A stretch of DNA of 12,380 bases from Candidatus Magasanikbacteria bacterium RIFCSPLOWO2_02_FULL_44_11. Lineage in GTDB: Bacteria; Patescibacteriota; Patescibacteriia; Magasanikbacterales; GWA2-37-8. Made by a program: the position numbers and the translations under genes. Positions 1 through 7,231 of this stretch are shown here, piece after piece. A model generated the notes under the pieces. It saw only the letters and a program-made list of their open reading frames with translations. It was not told where the DNA came from and did not search any database. The DNA lies in assembly GCA_001783035.1 (NCBI GenBank), contig MFQK01000013.1:1-12380 (forward strand), in the 5' to 3' direction. Within the stretch, counting starts at the first letter, position 1. Every line of letters starts with the position of its first letter.

Positions 1-37
1 TAACAGAAAATATAAAAATAAATTTTTGTAATAAATT

Positions 38-457
38 ATGGGAAAGAGTATCAAAATTACAACTAAGGCATTAATTCATCGCGGTAACGAAGTGTTATTA
101 ATGAAAGATAGAAAAGGAAAATGGGAAATGCCGGGTGGAAAGTTAGAATTTGGAGAATCACCGGAGGACTCGTTAGTAAGAGAGTTAAAAGAAGAATTAT
201 CAGTGCGAAATCCATTGGTTAAAAAGTTAGTTGATGTTTGGGTATTTTCTATAGAAAGAGTTGAACGTAACATCCACTATGTATTTGTAGTTTATGAAGT
301 GATTCTTAGACATCATTCATTAAAAAAGAGCAAGGAGCACGTGGCCTTTGAATGGTTTGGAAAGAATAAGATTAAAAATTTAAAAATGAGAGAGGGTTAT
401 AAAAATTCGATAAATAAATTTTTTAAAAATAAACTGGTCGATTATGAGAAAGCGTGA
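38..457 (+). CDS. NUDIX hydrolase
   Basis: A 139-residue protein of the NUDIX superfamily, which cleaves nucleoside diphosphates linked to another moiety (for example oxidised dNTPs or nucleotide sugars) using a divalent metal. The NUDIX box GX5EX7REUXEEXGU is at residues 34-56: G34, E40, R48-E49-L50 and E52-E53 are all present, so the metal-binding glutamates are intact. The usual glycine near the end of the box is Ser55. The preceding WEMPGGKLEFGE stretch is typical of the MutT-like group. Length is normal for a single-domain enzyme. The substrate cannot be read from sequence. There is no Shine-Dalgarno before the ATG; a TATAAA at 11-16 could be a -10 element, but its -35 would lie outside the window. 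The gene is AT-rich. It ends in TGA, and an ATG at 444 in another frame overlaps its end and may be the original start of the broken gene that follows. Confidence 0.9.
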   Translation: MGKSIKITTKALIHRGNEVLLMKDRKGKWEMPGGKLEFGESPEDSLVRELKEELSVRNPLVKKLVDVWVFSIERVERNIHYVFVVYEVILRHHSLKKSKEHVAFEWFGKNKIKNLKMREGYKNSINKFFKNKLVDYEKA

Positions 458-506
458 AAATTTGAATTCAACGATCGAAGCAGATTCATAAATTGAAAAT
501 GAAAGT

Positions 507-1262
507 GTGCCCAATAAAATTAGAAAAATTGAGTTATTCGATAAAGTCGGTTTGCCAACTCCAGAAACAAAATTATTTAAACGGGAATCAATTTCGGCGA
601 TATGGAATTACATAAAAAATACGTTTTCAAACGAAAGACCACTAATAATTAGGGTTGCTGGCATCCCAGACAAATTTTCAAGGCCCTATTTTTATGTTGA
701 TAAAAAAGAAAATTTACCAAAAATATTTGATAAATTGAAAAATTTATTGTTTCAGATGGGAGTATTAGTCATATCATAATTCAGGAAGCCACCCCTAAAG
801 AAGAAGCGAAAAATAAAATATCCGGTCGTTTATTGTTTGGAGGAGATAAGCTTTTTCCGACTCAAGAGATTCTTGAATTATATAAAGGTTCGCGAAGCAC
901 GTCGGTTCTTAACAAGGTTGACACGACTGATTGCAATTTTGTCTCATTGGAAAAAAAGCTGGGGAATTTATAAAACTAAAAAAACAATTAGGAAAATGTG
1001 ATGAGAAGAGCAGCTTTACCGAAGCTGATGTGAACGACGTTATGAATTGCCTGAATGGTCTTAAGGACAGAATTGATTTGGCTAAAGAAATTTTTTTAGA
1101 AAATGAAAAAAAAGATGAAATAATTTTTGAATTTTGGTATCGGAACGGGAAGATAGTGTTTACAGACATTGATGGGTAAAGATTATTACTAAAGATAAGT
1201 CAGCGTATCATGAGGAAATTTGGCTAAAATTCGCAAAAAAAGCACCGAAATACATCTTTTGA
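507..1262 (+). pseudogene. Frameshifted gene, possibly ATP-grasp-like (four segments)
   Basis: Four consecutive reading-frame segments join into one protein-like sequence of about 252 residues: 507-755 (frame of the GTG at 507), 755 to about 957, about 950-1176, and 1176-1262 ending in TGA. Each junction is repaired by adding one base: a G at 755 (CAG GAT restored), an A in the seven-A run at 951-957, and a G in the GGG at 1174-1176. After repair the joins read naturally, e.g. FQDGSISHIIIQE, SLEKKAGEFIK and FTDIDGVKIITK. An in-frame ATG at 444, overlapping the NUDIX gene, is separated from this frame only by a TAA at 489, so the true start may be 444 with a fourth lesion. The N-terminal FDKVGLPTPETKLF, a central IIIQE strand and a C-terminal EFWYRNGKIVFTDID suggest an ATP-grasp-like fold, but no clear catalytic signature is visible, so the family is tentative. 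It may be a true pseudogene or an assembly with homopolymer errors. Confidence 0.65.
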
Positions 1263-1271
1263 GGGCAGTTG

Positions 1272-1300
1272 TTGTGAGCACTGTCGCAATATGGTATACT
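1272..1300 (+). promoter_or_regulatory. Sigma-70-type promoter with extended -10 for the T4SS-like operon
   Basis: A -35 hexamer TTGTGA (1272-1277, 4 of 6 to TTGACA) is followed by a 17-bp spacer and TATACT (1295-1300, 5 of 6 to TATAAT). TGG directly before the hexamer (1292-1294) makes an extended -10. Transcription would begin near 1307. This lies between the broken gene and the first T4SS-like gene. It argues against the ATG at 1291, which is inside the promoter, as the translation start. Confidence 0.65.
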
Positions 1301-1329
1301 ATCATCAACAAAAGAATTTTTTCTTTTCC

Positions 1330-4074
1330 ATGAAACACAAGCTTGTCGAAACAATTAATCGTTCATGGAAGAACATCGTCAAACACCGCAAAGCAGTGCT
1401 CATGGTGGGTTTTTTTGTTTTGGCTTGCGGTGTAGCCTGGCATTTTTTTGGCGCGTCCGCGGCCTTGGCGACCGAGCATGAAAACAATATTAGTAATCCA
1501 AGCATATTGACGACCTGGATCGTCAAAATTCTTCTCGCCATCGCTCGGCTGTTCTTGTCGCTCACGATGTTCATCATGGCGTTTATCATCCAGGTGGCCG
1601 GCTATAACGGTTATCTCGATTCTGCTGCTGTAAATGTTGGTTGGGTGATGGTTCGCGATATCACCAATATGGGCTTCGTGGTTATCCTGCTCGTCATCGC
1701 CTTTGGCACTATCCTCGGTCTCGAACATTATGAATGGAAAAAAATGCTGGTCAAACTCGTCATCGCCGCGGTCATTGTAAACTTTAGTCGTACCATCTGT
1801 GGTATTTTTATCGACATTGCCCAAGTGGTGATGGTCACGTTTGTGAATGGTATTGCGGCAACTGCGGGAGGTAATTTGATCCAGATGTTTAATTTGGATA
1901 AAATTCATGACCTAAGCCAGAATACAGAATCCAGTAGTTTTGACGGTACCAATTATTTAGTGGCTGGGATGACGGCTCTCTTTTTTTCAGCGATTGTCAT
2001 GAGCGTTATGGCTGTTTTTTTAATCATGCTGGTGGCGCGCATGGTGGTGTTGTGGGTGCTGATTGTTTTGTCACCACTAGCATTTGTCTTGAGTATTTTG
2101 CCGCAAACTGAAAAATATGCCGCACAATGGTGGGATGAATTTGGGAAAAACGTCATCACCGGTCCCGTGCTGCTCTTTTTTGTCTGGCTGGCTTTTGTCA
2201 CCGCCGGCAATGGCAAAATTAATGAGGAAATTGCTCGTCCCGAGAATAATATTACCGACAATGCCACATTGGGTGGTGAAGCGGACAAATTAGCCGGTCA
2301 GTCATCGGGTATCGGCGCGGCGATGGATTGGAATAGTATGGCTAATTTTGCGATAGCTATCGGCATGTTAATGGTCGGCGCGCGCGCTGCCTCATCAATT
2401 GGCGGTGTCGGTGGTGATTGGGCCGGCAAAGCCGTCGATTTTGGCAAGAAAGTTGGTATGTATGCGGGTGGAATTTACGCGGCGCGGTATTTAGGAAAGG
2501 CTGCTATTGAAAAAGCGCCGGTTGTTGGTATTGATGCGTGGAAAAGGCGTGGTAGAACTATCAAGGCAATGGCACGAACCGGACTTGGTAAATTCAACGA
2601 GTTTAGAGACGCTAATTTGAAAGACCTCGAAGAGGGAGCGGGGAAGGTGAAAGGTGTTAAAGGTTTCGCTGCCCGTACAGGATCTAGCGCTTTAAGCTGG
2701 ATGTTTGAATCGGGCGTTCGGAAAGAAAAAAGAGTCAAGGATTGGGAGGACGCTGCTGAGTATCAAGAAACTATCGCCAATAAAGCTGCCAGCACGAGTA
2801 AATCATTCGGCGGAAAGTTAAAGCTCGATTTACGCGTTCGTGCCCACAATGCCGAAGAATGGGCTAAAGCCAAAGCATTAGAAAAAGGGGTGCAAAAAGA
2901 GCAAGAATTAATGGACAAGGCGGATGCTGGACATGGTAAAAAAAGAGGTATTTTTAGCAATCGTTTTAGAGATCGTTTTGGTGACCGCGAAAAAGGAATT
3001 TTCGAAGCACAAGCAGAAACCGAAAATGCCGAGATCTCGATAAAAAGGAAGAAGGAAATCGAAGTTGCGAATGAACGTGATAGGGTTCTTATAAAACAGG
3101 GTAGCACGCCACGTTACGTTGAAAATGTTACCGCACGACATACCAAAGAAGATGTTGAGCTCGCCGGTAGCTCTAATTTTGATCGAACAATGGGTAAAAT
3201 GGAGCATTTAAGGGACAATATACGAGCTCTCAATAGTAAATCCATTCTATCACCGTTATCATCAGATGATGATAAAAAATTAATCAATATGAGGCAGGAC
3301 CTTGCTTCGCTAATGGCTTTTAACGGATCACGTGGTGCGCAGTTTTCAGATGGTGGTACCAGCAGGGCGACAGTTAACATTGCCAACGATGTCGAGGCGG
3401 ATTCTGTCTATGGTCAACTATCAAACGAACTTGCCGCTCTTCTTCAGAGAAAAGTAGGCGACAACGAAACCGATATTAAAGCGGCATTAGGAGAATTAAA
3501 AACTCAAATGGGGGATAAATATACAGCATTCATGCGCTCGTGGATCGCCGGCTTGGATAATGCGGCAGAAGATGGATCGGTGAATAAGGCAGGTTTAATT
3601 ATTGAGAAAACTAATAATGCAACAGGTGAAGCTGATTTTAGAGTGGCTCACGTAGTGACTGATAAAGATTGGACTAAAAATAAACGTGATTGGGCAATTA
3701 GCCAATCTAGTGCCCGTGAAATATCTGGTTTTGGTGGGTCAATAGATAGAGACAAGACTGGTAAAATATCAATTAAGTCAAGAGGAGCGATAGACAATGT
3801 AGCGCGTATGTTTGGTAGCGTGACAGAGAACATGGTCCAATCAATCAAAAATGAAACAGTTAAAACTTTCAGTGAAGCTTTTGATAATATGGATCAAAGT
3901 CAAATTCAAAACATGCTCGATGAGATGTTTAAAACAGCAAAAGATCCCAACGGTATAATTGCTTTGATGAAACGTACCAATATTTTAGATAGAGCAAATA
4001 GAATTGCTTCTACAACTGGAGGAAAACTAGGTAGCATCAAGTTTAAAGTAGGATCAATGGATATCGTCAAATAA
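1330..4074 (+). CDS. VirB6/TrbL-like polytopic membrane protein of a T4SS-like system
   Basis: The ATG at 1330 gives 914 residues; the in-frame ATG at 1291 overlaps the predicted -10 element and is less likely. The protein starts with a positively charged stretch and a hydrophobic segment (residues 22-40), then ASAALA before TEHEN, which resembles a signal-peptidase site after Ala47. Several further membrane segments follow, roughly at 60-90, 115-131, 138-170, 212-257 (two), 275-292 and 338-350, with a conserved-looking loop (LSPLAFVLSILPQTEKYAAQ). From about residue 375 to the end it is polar, charged and probably helical, with no membrane segment. VirB6 and TrbL proteins form the inner-membrane channel of type IV secretion systems. 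The assignment rests on topology and on the PrgI and VirB4 neighbours. The roughly 540-residue soluble tail is unusually long and has no domain I recognise. No Shine-Dalgarno is seen before 1330. Confidence 0.75.
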   Translation: MKHKLVETINRSWKNIVKHRKAVLMVGFFVLACGVAWHFFGASAALATEHENNISNPSILTTWIVKILLAIARLFLSLTMFIMAFIIQVAGYNGYLDSAAVNVGWVMVRDITNMGFVVILLVIAFGTILGLEHYEWKKMLVKLVIAAVIVNFSRTICGIFIDIAQVVMVTFVNGIAATAGGNLIQMFNLDKIHDLSQNTESSSFDGTNYLVAGMTALFFSAIVMSVMAVFLIMLVARMVVLWVLIVLSPLAFVLSILPQTEKYAAQWWDEFGKNVITGPVLLFFVWLAFVTAGNGKINEEIARPENNITDNATLGGEADKLAGQSSGIGAAMDWNSMANFAIAIGMLMVGARAASSIGGVGGDWAGKAVDFGKKVGMYAGGIYAARYLGKAAIEKAPVVGIDAWKRRGRTIKAMARTGLGKFNEFRDANLKDLEEGAGKVKGVKGFAARTGSSALSWMFESGVRKEKRVKDWEDAAEYQETIANKAASTSKSFGGKLKLDLRVRAHNAEEWAKAKALEKGVQKEQELMDKADAGHGKKRGIFSNRFRDRFGDREKGIFEAQAETENAEISIKRKKEIEVANERDRVLIKQGSTPRYVENVTARHTKEDVELAGSSNFDRTMGKMEHLRDNIRALNSKSILSPLSSDDDKKLINMRQDLASLMAFNGSRGAQFSDGGTSRATVNIANDVEADSVYGQLSNELAALLQRKVGDNETDIKAALGELKTQMGDKYTAFMRSWIAGLDNAAEDGSVNKAGLIIEKTNNATGEADFRVAHVVTDKDWTKNKRDWAISQSSAREISGFGGSIDRDKTGKISIKSRGAIDNVARMFGSVTENMVQSIKNETVKTFSEAFDNMDQSQIQNMLDEMFKTAKDPNGIIALMKRTNILDRANRIASTTGGKLGSIKFKVGSMDIVK

Positions 4075-4078
4075 AACT

Positions 4079-4975
4079 ATGAACTTTCAAGTCCGTCAAC
4101 TATCCGATTCAGAAATATCTTCGCTGGAAAGCGAATTCATTAGCTTGTCGCCTCGGCAGAAAGAATACCGTGAAGCATGGCTCACTATGCATGATTTTTT
4201 TAGCCAGGCAACGCCTGTCGAGGCGCGCTCTTATTGGAAATCATTTTTTCGGTGGTATGTGGAAATGAGTTGGAAACTAATCAATGAGCTTGTACCAGAA
4301 GATGTTATTGAAATGTTTAAACAACAAGTTCCGGTTGCGTTATTACTTGGTACCGATGTTTGGATGAAATTAATGCGTTATTTGCAATTTAAACCATTTG
4401 ACGACGCGTCTCTAGCATCTTTTTATGGCGATGTCCGGCAAAGTTTTTTAGAGTCAGACTACTACATAGGAACCTCGAAAGGTGAATCAATAAGCGTTAA
4501 GCAACTGGTGGCAGAGGTGAAAAAAATAAACGCACCAAACGTTTCCTCGCTTGAAGTCGCTGAAAGTAATGCTAAGATTAATTCTATTTTATACTCAAAG
4601 GAAGTTGCCGAAATAACTAGCTTTAATGCGGATCCGCTGGTAACTGTCGACAGATTTATTGGCCTAACAAACTTTTTTTTAGGAGTTAAACCGGAAAAAA
4701 TTTGGGCTATTCTTACCGGGTTTGAGCGGCGCACTCTCGTTAAAGAAGATGATAGCAAAGATATAAATAAGTCTGTTGATCTTTCTGATATCAAAAAAAC
4801 CGTTGAAAATAAATTTCCAAAGAAACCCGATGGACAATTTGCCGACCCGACCGAAGCTGTGACTATGCTGAACGATTTAGCCGAGCGCTACAACGACGAG
4901 CGCATTCGCGAACTGTATATTTTCAACGAAAAAACCGGCGCGTTTGAATGGAACGACGCCTTACTAACGAGCTAA
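4079..4975 (+). CDS. Uncharacterised soluble protein in the T4SS-like operon
   Basis: I do not recognise this 298-residue protein. It has no signal peptide and no convincing membrane segment and looks largely helical. It has an aromatic-rich N-terminal part (residues 30-66, with W34, W53, F56-F57, W59-Y60, W65), a central helical region (about 70-215), a charged linker around 220-250, and a C-terminal part (about 255-298) with an FNEKTGAFEWNDALL segment. It starts 4 bp after the VirB6-like stop and ends 4 bp before the next gene, so translation is probably coupled. Its place between the channel protein and the Pro-rich protein suggests a cytoplasmic accessory or assembly part of the same machine, which is inference from position only. 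Base composition resembles the AT-richer 3' half of the preceding gene. Confidence 0.75.
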   Translation: MNFQVRQLSDSEISSLESEFISLSPRQKEYREAWLTMHDFFSQATPVEARSYWKSFFRWYVEMSWKLINELVPEDVIEMFKQQVPVALLLGTDVWMKLMRYLQFKPFDDASLASFYGDVRQSFLESDYYIGTSKGESISVKQLVAEVKKINAPNVSSLEVAESNAKINSILYSKEVAEITSFNADPLVTVDRFIGLTNFFLGVKPEKIWAILTGFERRTLVKEDDSKDINKSVDLSDIKKTVENKFPKKPDGQFADPTEAVTMLNDLAERYNDERIRELYIFNEKTGAFEWNDALLTS

Positions 4976-4979
4976 TTAT

Positions 4980-6026
4980 ATGGCTGACGATGGAATAAAA
5001 AATCCAATGACTATCATGGTCAAGAAGGCCGATGGCACTTTTGAGAGAAAGACTCTCTCCGAAATTAGCGCGCTTAAAAACCAGGTGAGCCAGCCGCCAG
5101 TCGTCGCCGCTTCAACACCAAAACCATCAGCTCCTCCAACAGCGCCTCCAGCGGCTGTTCAGCAACAATCGTCACGTCAACCTCACGATGGTGAAACCGA
5201 AGAAATCATAAAAAAAGTTTCCTTTAATTTAACATCCACGCCCGCCAATCGTTTGCGAACGCTGATCCAACTTCGTTTGAAAGATATTCGGACCGTCGAC
5301 CAGGTAGAGGAAGCGATGTTGAGAAAAGAAGATGAAGGGGGAGTAGGCCTAACTGATGATCAAGCGCAAGCGGTGATGAAATTATTGCCAGGATCGCCAC
5401 TGGTAGCAGTCAAAAAACCGGTTTCCACACAACCGCAAAAACCGCGGCCGGCACCAGCACCCGTGCCAGCGCCGGCACCAGCGCAAGCGCTGATCCGGAC
5501 AAAAGCAAAAGCGTTGCTACCTGCTCCCAAACCGATGGTACCACCGCCGCCACCAATAAAAAAACCGTCTTCACCAACGCCAACCCAGCCGGTAAACCCC
5601 ATTAACAAAGAAAAAGTTGTTAGTACTTTTATTAAAAGTAATATAGAAGAACCATATTTCAAGACATCTTCCGAATCAAATAAGCCGATCATGCGTGACA
5701 TCACTATTAAACAGACTAATATCGGCCCCATTAACGAAATTAGTACGTTGACTCTCACCGATTTCCGCCGACTATCATCTAATCCCGAAGAAGCGGCGAT
5801 GCGCCTCAAGCAGAAATTTATAAACGTCAAAGACGAGTCGATTTTATTATACATAGAAGCGCTCGATGCCTGGAAAACGAGCCCGCTCTATACCGACTAT
5901 GTCTTGGCCGCTATAGCGAGCCTGGCGAGTGGGCGTTCGCTCGCCACCTTGACGGACGCAAAATTAATTCGGCTGGAAGAAATGAAAGCGCTCATCGGCA
6001 TGGAGCGACAACTAACCTACCTCTAG
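4980..6026 (+). CDS. Proline-rich modular protein of the T4SS-like operon
   Basis: A 348-residue cytoplasmic-looking protein in which two folded parts are joined by proline-rich linkers. Residues 1-38 are a short N-terminal module; 39-60 are Pro/Ala-rich; 75-137 form a compact helical module (from KKVSFNLTSTPANRLRTLI to GVGLTDDQAQAVMKLL); 147-207 are strongly Pro-rich with PAP repeats and a run of six prolines; 208-348 are a second helical domain. There is no membrane segment. I recall similar helical modules in hypothetical proteins of Patescibacteria, but cannot assign a function. Pro-rich spacers of this kind commonly tether interaction domains. It lies 4 bp after the preceding gene and 1 bp before the PrgI gene, which makes co-translation likely. 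The long Gly-rich open frame on the opposite strand (5360-5854) is only the complement of the proline codons. Confidence 0.8.
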   Translation: MADDGIKNPMTIMVKKADGTFERKTLSEISALKNQVSQPPVVAASTPKPSAPPTAPPAAVQQQSSRQPHDGETEEIIKKVSFNLTSTPANRLRTLIQLRLKDIRTVDQVEEAMLRKEDEGGVGLTDDQAQAVMKLLPGSPLVAVKKPVSTQPQKPRPAPAPVPAPAPAQALIRTKAKALLPAPKPMVPPPPPIKKPSSPTPTQPVNPINKEKVVSTFIKSNIEEPYFKTSSESNKPIMRDITIKQTNIGPINEISTLTLTDFRRLSSNPEEAAMRLKQKFINVKDESILLYIEALDAWKTSPLYTDYVLAAIASLASGRSLATLTDAKLIRLEEMKALIGMERQLTYL

Positions 6027-6027
6027 T

Positions 6028-6462
6028 ATGAACCAATTCATGGTCCCACAATTCATCGATGTGGAAGACAAAATTTTCGGCCCGATCACGACCCGACAGT
6101 TTATTACGCTCTTGGTTGGTGGCCTGCTTATTTTCATTTCATTCAAAACCGCAGACACGACTTTGTTTATTGTCCTACTCGCTCTGATCGGCGGCTTAAC
6201 TTTATTGTTAGCATTTGTTAAAATAAACGGACAGCCATTCCACTTTTTTTTGCTGAACATCACCCAGACGACGTTTAGCCGGCCGCGCCGTCGGGTTTGG
6301 AATAAATATTACAAAGCCGGCGAACTAAAAGATTTAATCGCCGAAGGAATGCCGGAAGCTCTGGGAGAAACCAAAATTGCCGCAAAAACCTTATCGCATT
6401 CACGGATACGTGATTTATCGCTTATGGTCAATACGGGCGGATATTATAAAGGAAATGAGTGA
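6028..6462 (+). CDS. PrgI family membrane protein
   Basis: This 144-residue protein matches the PrgI family, small inner-membrane proteins that sit directly before VirB4 genes in Gram-positive and Patescibacteria T4SS loci. The N-terminus carries the family pattern VPQFIDVEDKIFGPITTRQF (residues 6-25). Two membrane segments follow at about 25-39 and 44-64, then FVKINGQPFHFFLLN (63-77) and a basic SRPRRRVWNKYYK stretch (84-96). The C-terminal 45 residues are soluble. PrgI-type proteins are thought to fill a VirB3-like role, working with the VirB4 ATPase at the membrane. The start is 1 bp after the previous stop. It ends in TGA and is followed by a hairpin and a fresh ribosome-binding site before the VirB4 genes. 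Confidence 0.88.
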   Translation: MNQFMVPQFIDVEDKIFGPITTRQFITLLVGGLLIFISFKTADTTLFIVLLALIGGLTLLLAFVKINGQPFHFFLLNITQTTFSRPRRRVWNKYYKAGELKDLIAEGMPEALGETKIAAKTLSHSRIRDLSLMVNTGGYYKGNE

Positions 6463-6465
6463 GTT

Positions 6466-6490
6466 AGGTGGTCGTCTTAGGCGACCATTT
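6466..6490 (+). other. Intercistronic hairpin between the PrgI and VirB4 N-part genes
   Basis: TGGTCG (6469-6474) pairs with CGACCA (6482-6487). Outward A-T and G-T wobble pairs, plus one inner wobble, extend it to a ten-pair stem with loop CTTAG. The T run behind it is very short (ATTT), so it is a weak terminator at best; RNA processing or attenuation is as likely. The core resembles the GGTCGCC/GGCGACC hairpin at 11224-11240. Confidence 0.5.
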
Positions 6491-6520
6491 CCGAGCGAAT
6501 GAACGTTGTATGTTAATATA

Positions 6521-6526
6521 AAGGAG
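6521..6526 (+). promoter_or_regulatory. Shine-Dalgarno AAGGAG for the VirB4 N-part gene
   Basis: AAGGAG lies 10 nt before the ATG at 6537. It is one of the few strong Shine-Dalgarno matches in the window, and it follows the only sizeable gap (74 bp) within the operon. It supports 6537 as the start and fits with independent initiation after the hairpin. AT-rich hexamers upstream (TAATAT at 6514, TATAAA at 6517) could be -10 elements, but no matching -35 is seen. Confidence 0.6.
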
Positions 6527-6536
6527 AATAGTCGGT

Positions 6537-7226
6537 ATGAAAGACGAAAAACCAAAATCGAAAAAGCCAAAGAGTCCGACGACCCAGCATCATTTGTTGA
6601 TTTCCGAAGTCAAACAGGACACGATCGTCATGAAAGACGGGACGCTCCGGGCGGTGCTGATGGTTTCGAGCATCAATTTCGCGCTGAAAAATGAAGATGA
6701 GCAAAACGCCATCATCTCGAGCTATATTTCATTTTTAAATTCACTCGATCATCCGCTCCAAATCGTTGTTCAATCGCGCAAGCTGCAGATTAAACCGTAT
6801 ATGGACCGGCTTTTGGAACAAGAAAAACAGCAAACCAATGAACTCCTGCGGACACAGATCGCCGATTATCGTTCGTTTGTTACAGAACTAGTTTCGCTAG
6901 GCGAAATCATGAGCAAACAATTTTATGTTGTCGTGCCATACGATCCGCGCTCCAATAAAAACAAAGGTTTTTTCGCTCGCTTGGGTGAAGTGGTCAACCC
7001 GGTCTCGGCGGTTAAGATTAAAGGCGAAAAATTCACCAAACGCAAATATGATCTTGAAATGCGCGTGCGCCAAATTGAAGGCGGCCTGGCGAGCATGGGG
7101 TTGACCTCGGTGCGTCTCGATACCCAATCATTAATCGAATTATTTTTTTCGACGTATAATACGGATATTGCCCTGACTCAAGAATTGGGGAATATGAAAG
7201 ATTTACGTGTCGAGCGAACTAATTAA
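6537..7226 (+). CDS. TraC/VirB4 N-terminal-domain-like protein
   Basis: A 229-residue soluble protein that looks like the N-terminal domain of a VirB4/TraC ATPase encoded as a separate gene. After a lysine-rich, disordered start (residues 1-14), ISEVKQDTIVMKDGTLRAVL (23-40) gives the beta-hairpin typical of the start of VirB4-type proteins. Segments such as LDHPLQIVVQSRKLQIKPYM (70-89), KQFYVVVPYDPR (127-138) and IELFFSTYNTD (200-210) match the usual order in this domain. There is no Walker motif; the P-loop is in the next gene, 5 bp downstream. Its likely role is to dock the ATPase on PrgI/VirB6-like membrane partners. Many Patescibacteria seem to carry this gene pair, so the split is probably ancestral and not a frameshift: the join has a clean stop and a new ATG, and both products look complete. 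Confidence 0.78.
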   Translation: MKDEKPKSKKPKSPTTQHHLLISEVKQDTIVMKDGTLRAVLMVSSINFALKNEDEQNAIISSYISFLNSLDHPLQIVVQSRKLQIKPYMDRLLEQEKQQTNELLRTQIADYRSFVTELVSLGEIMSKQFYVVVPYDPRSNKNKGFFARLGEVVNPVSAVKIKGEKFTKRKYDLEMRVRQIEGGLASMGLTSVRLDTQSLIELFFSTYNTDIALTQELGNMKDLRVERTN

Positions 7227-7231
7227 AACCT

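Noticed and set aside
951..957. Programmed frameshift at the A7 run
   Set aside because: Two further shifts of the same direction occur at 755 and 1176 without slippery sites, so decay or sequencing error fits better.
931..1179. Independent small gene starting at TTG 931
   Set aside because: Its sequence continues that of the upstream segment across the A7 run; it is part of the broken gene.
1363..1908. 181-codon open frame on the - strand
   Set aside because: It lies opposite the membrane part of the VirB6-like gene; His/Asp-rich content is the antisense of hydrophobic codons.
5360..5854. Long open frame on the - strand, Gly-rich
   Set aside because: It is the complement of the Pro/Ala codons of the Pro-rich protein on the + strand.
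6506..6694. 62-codon open frame on the + strand
   Set aside because: It overlaps the VirB4 N-part gene in another frame; the latter has the ribosome-binding site and recognisable domain.
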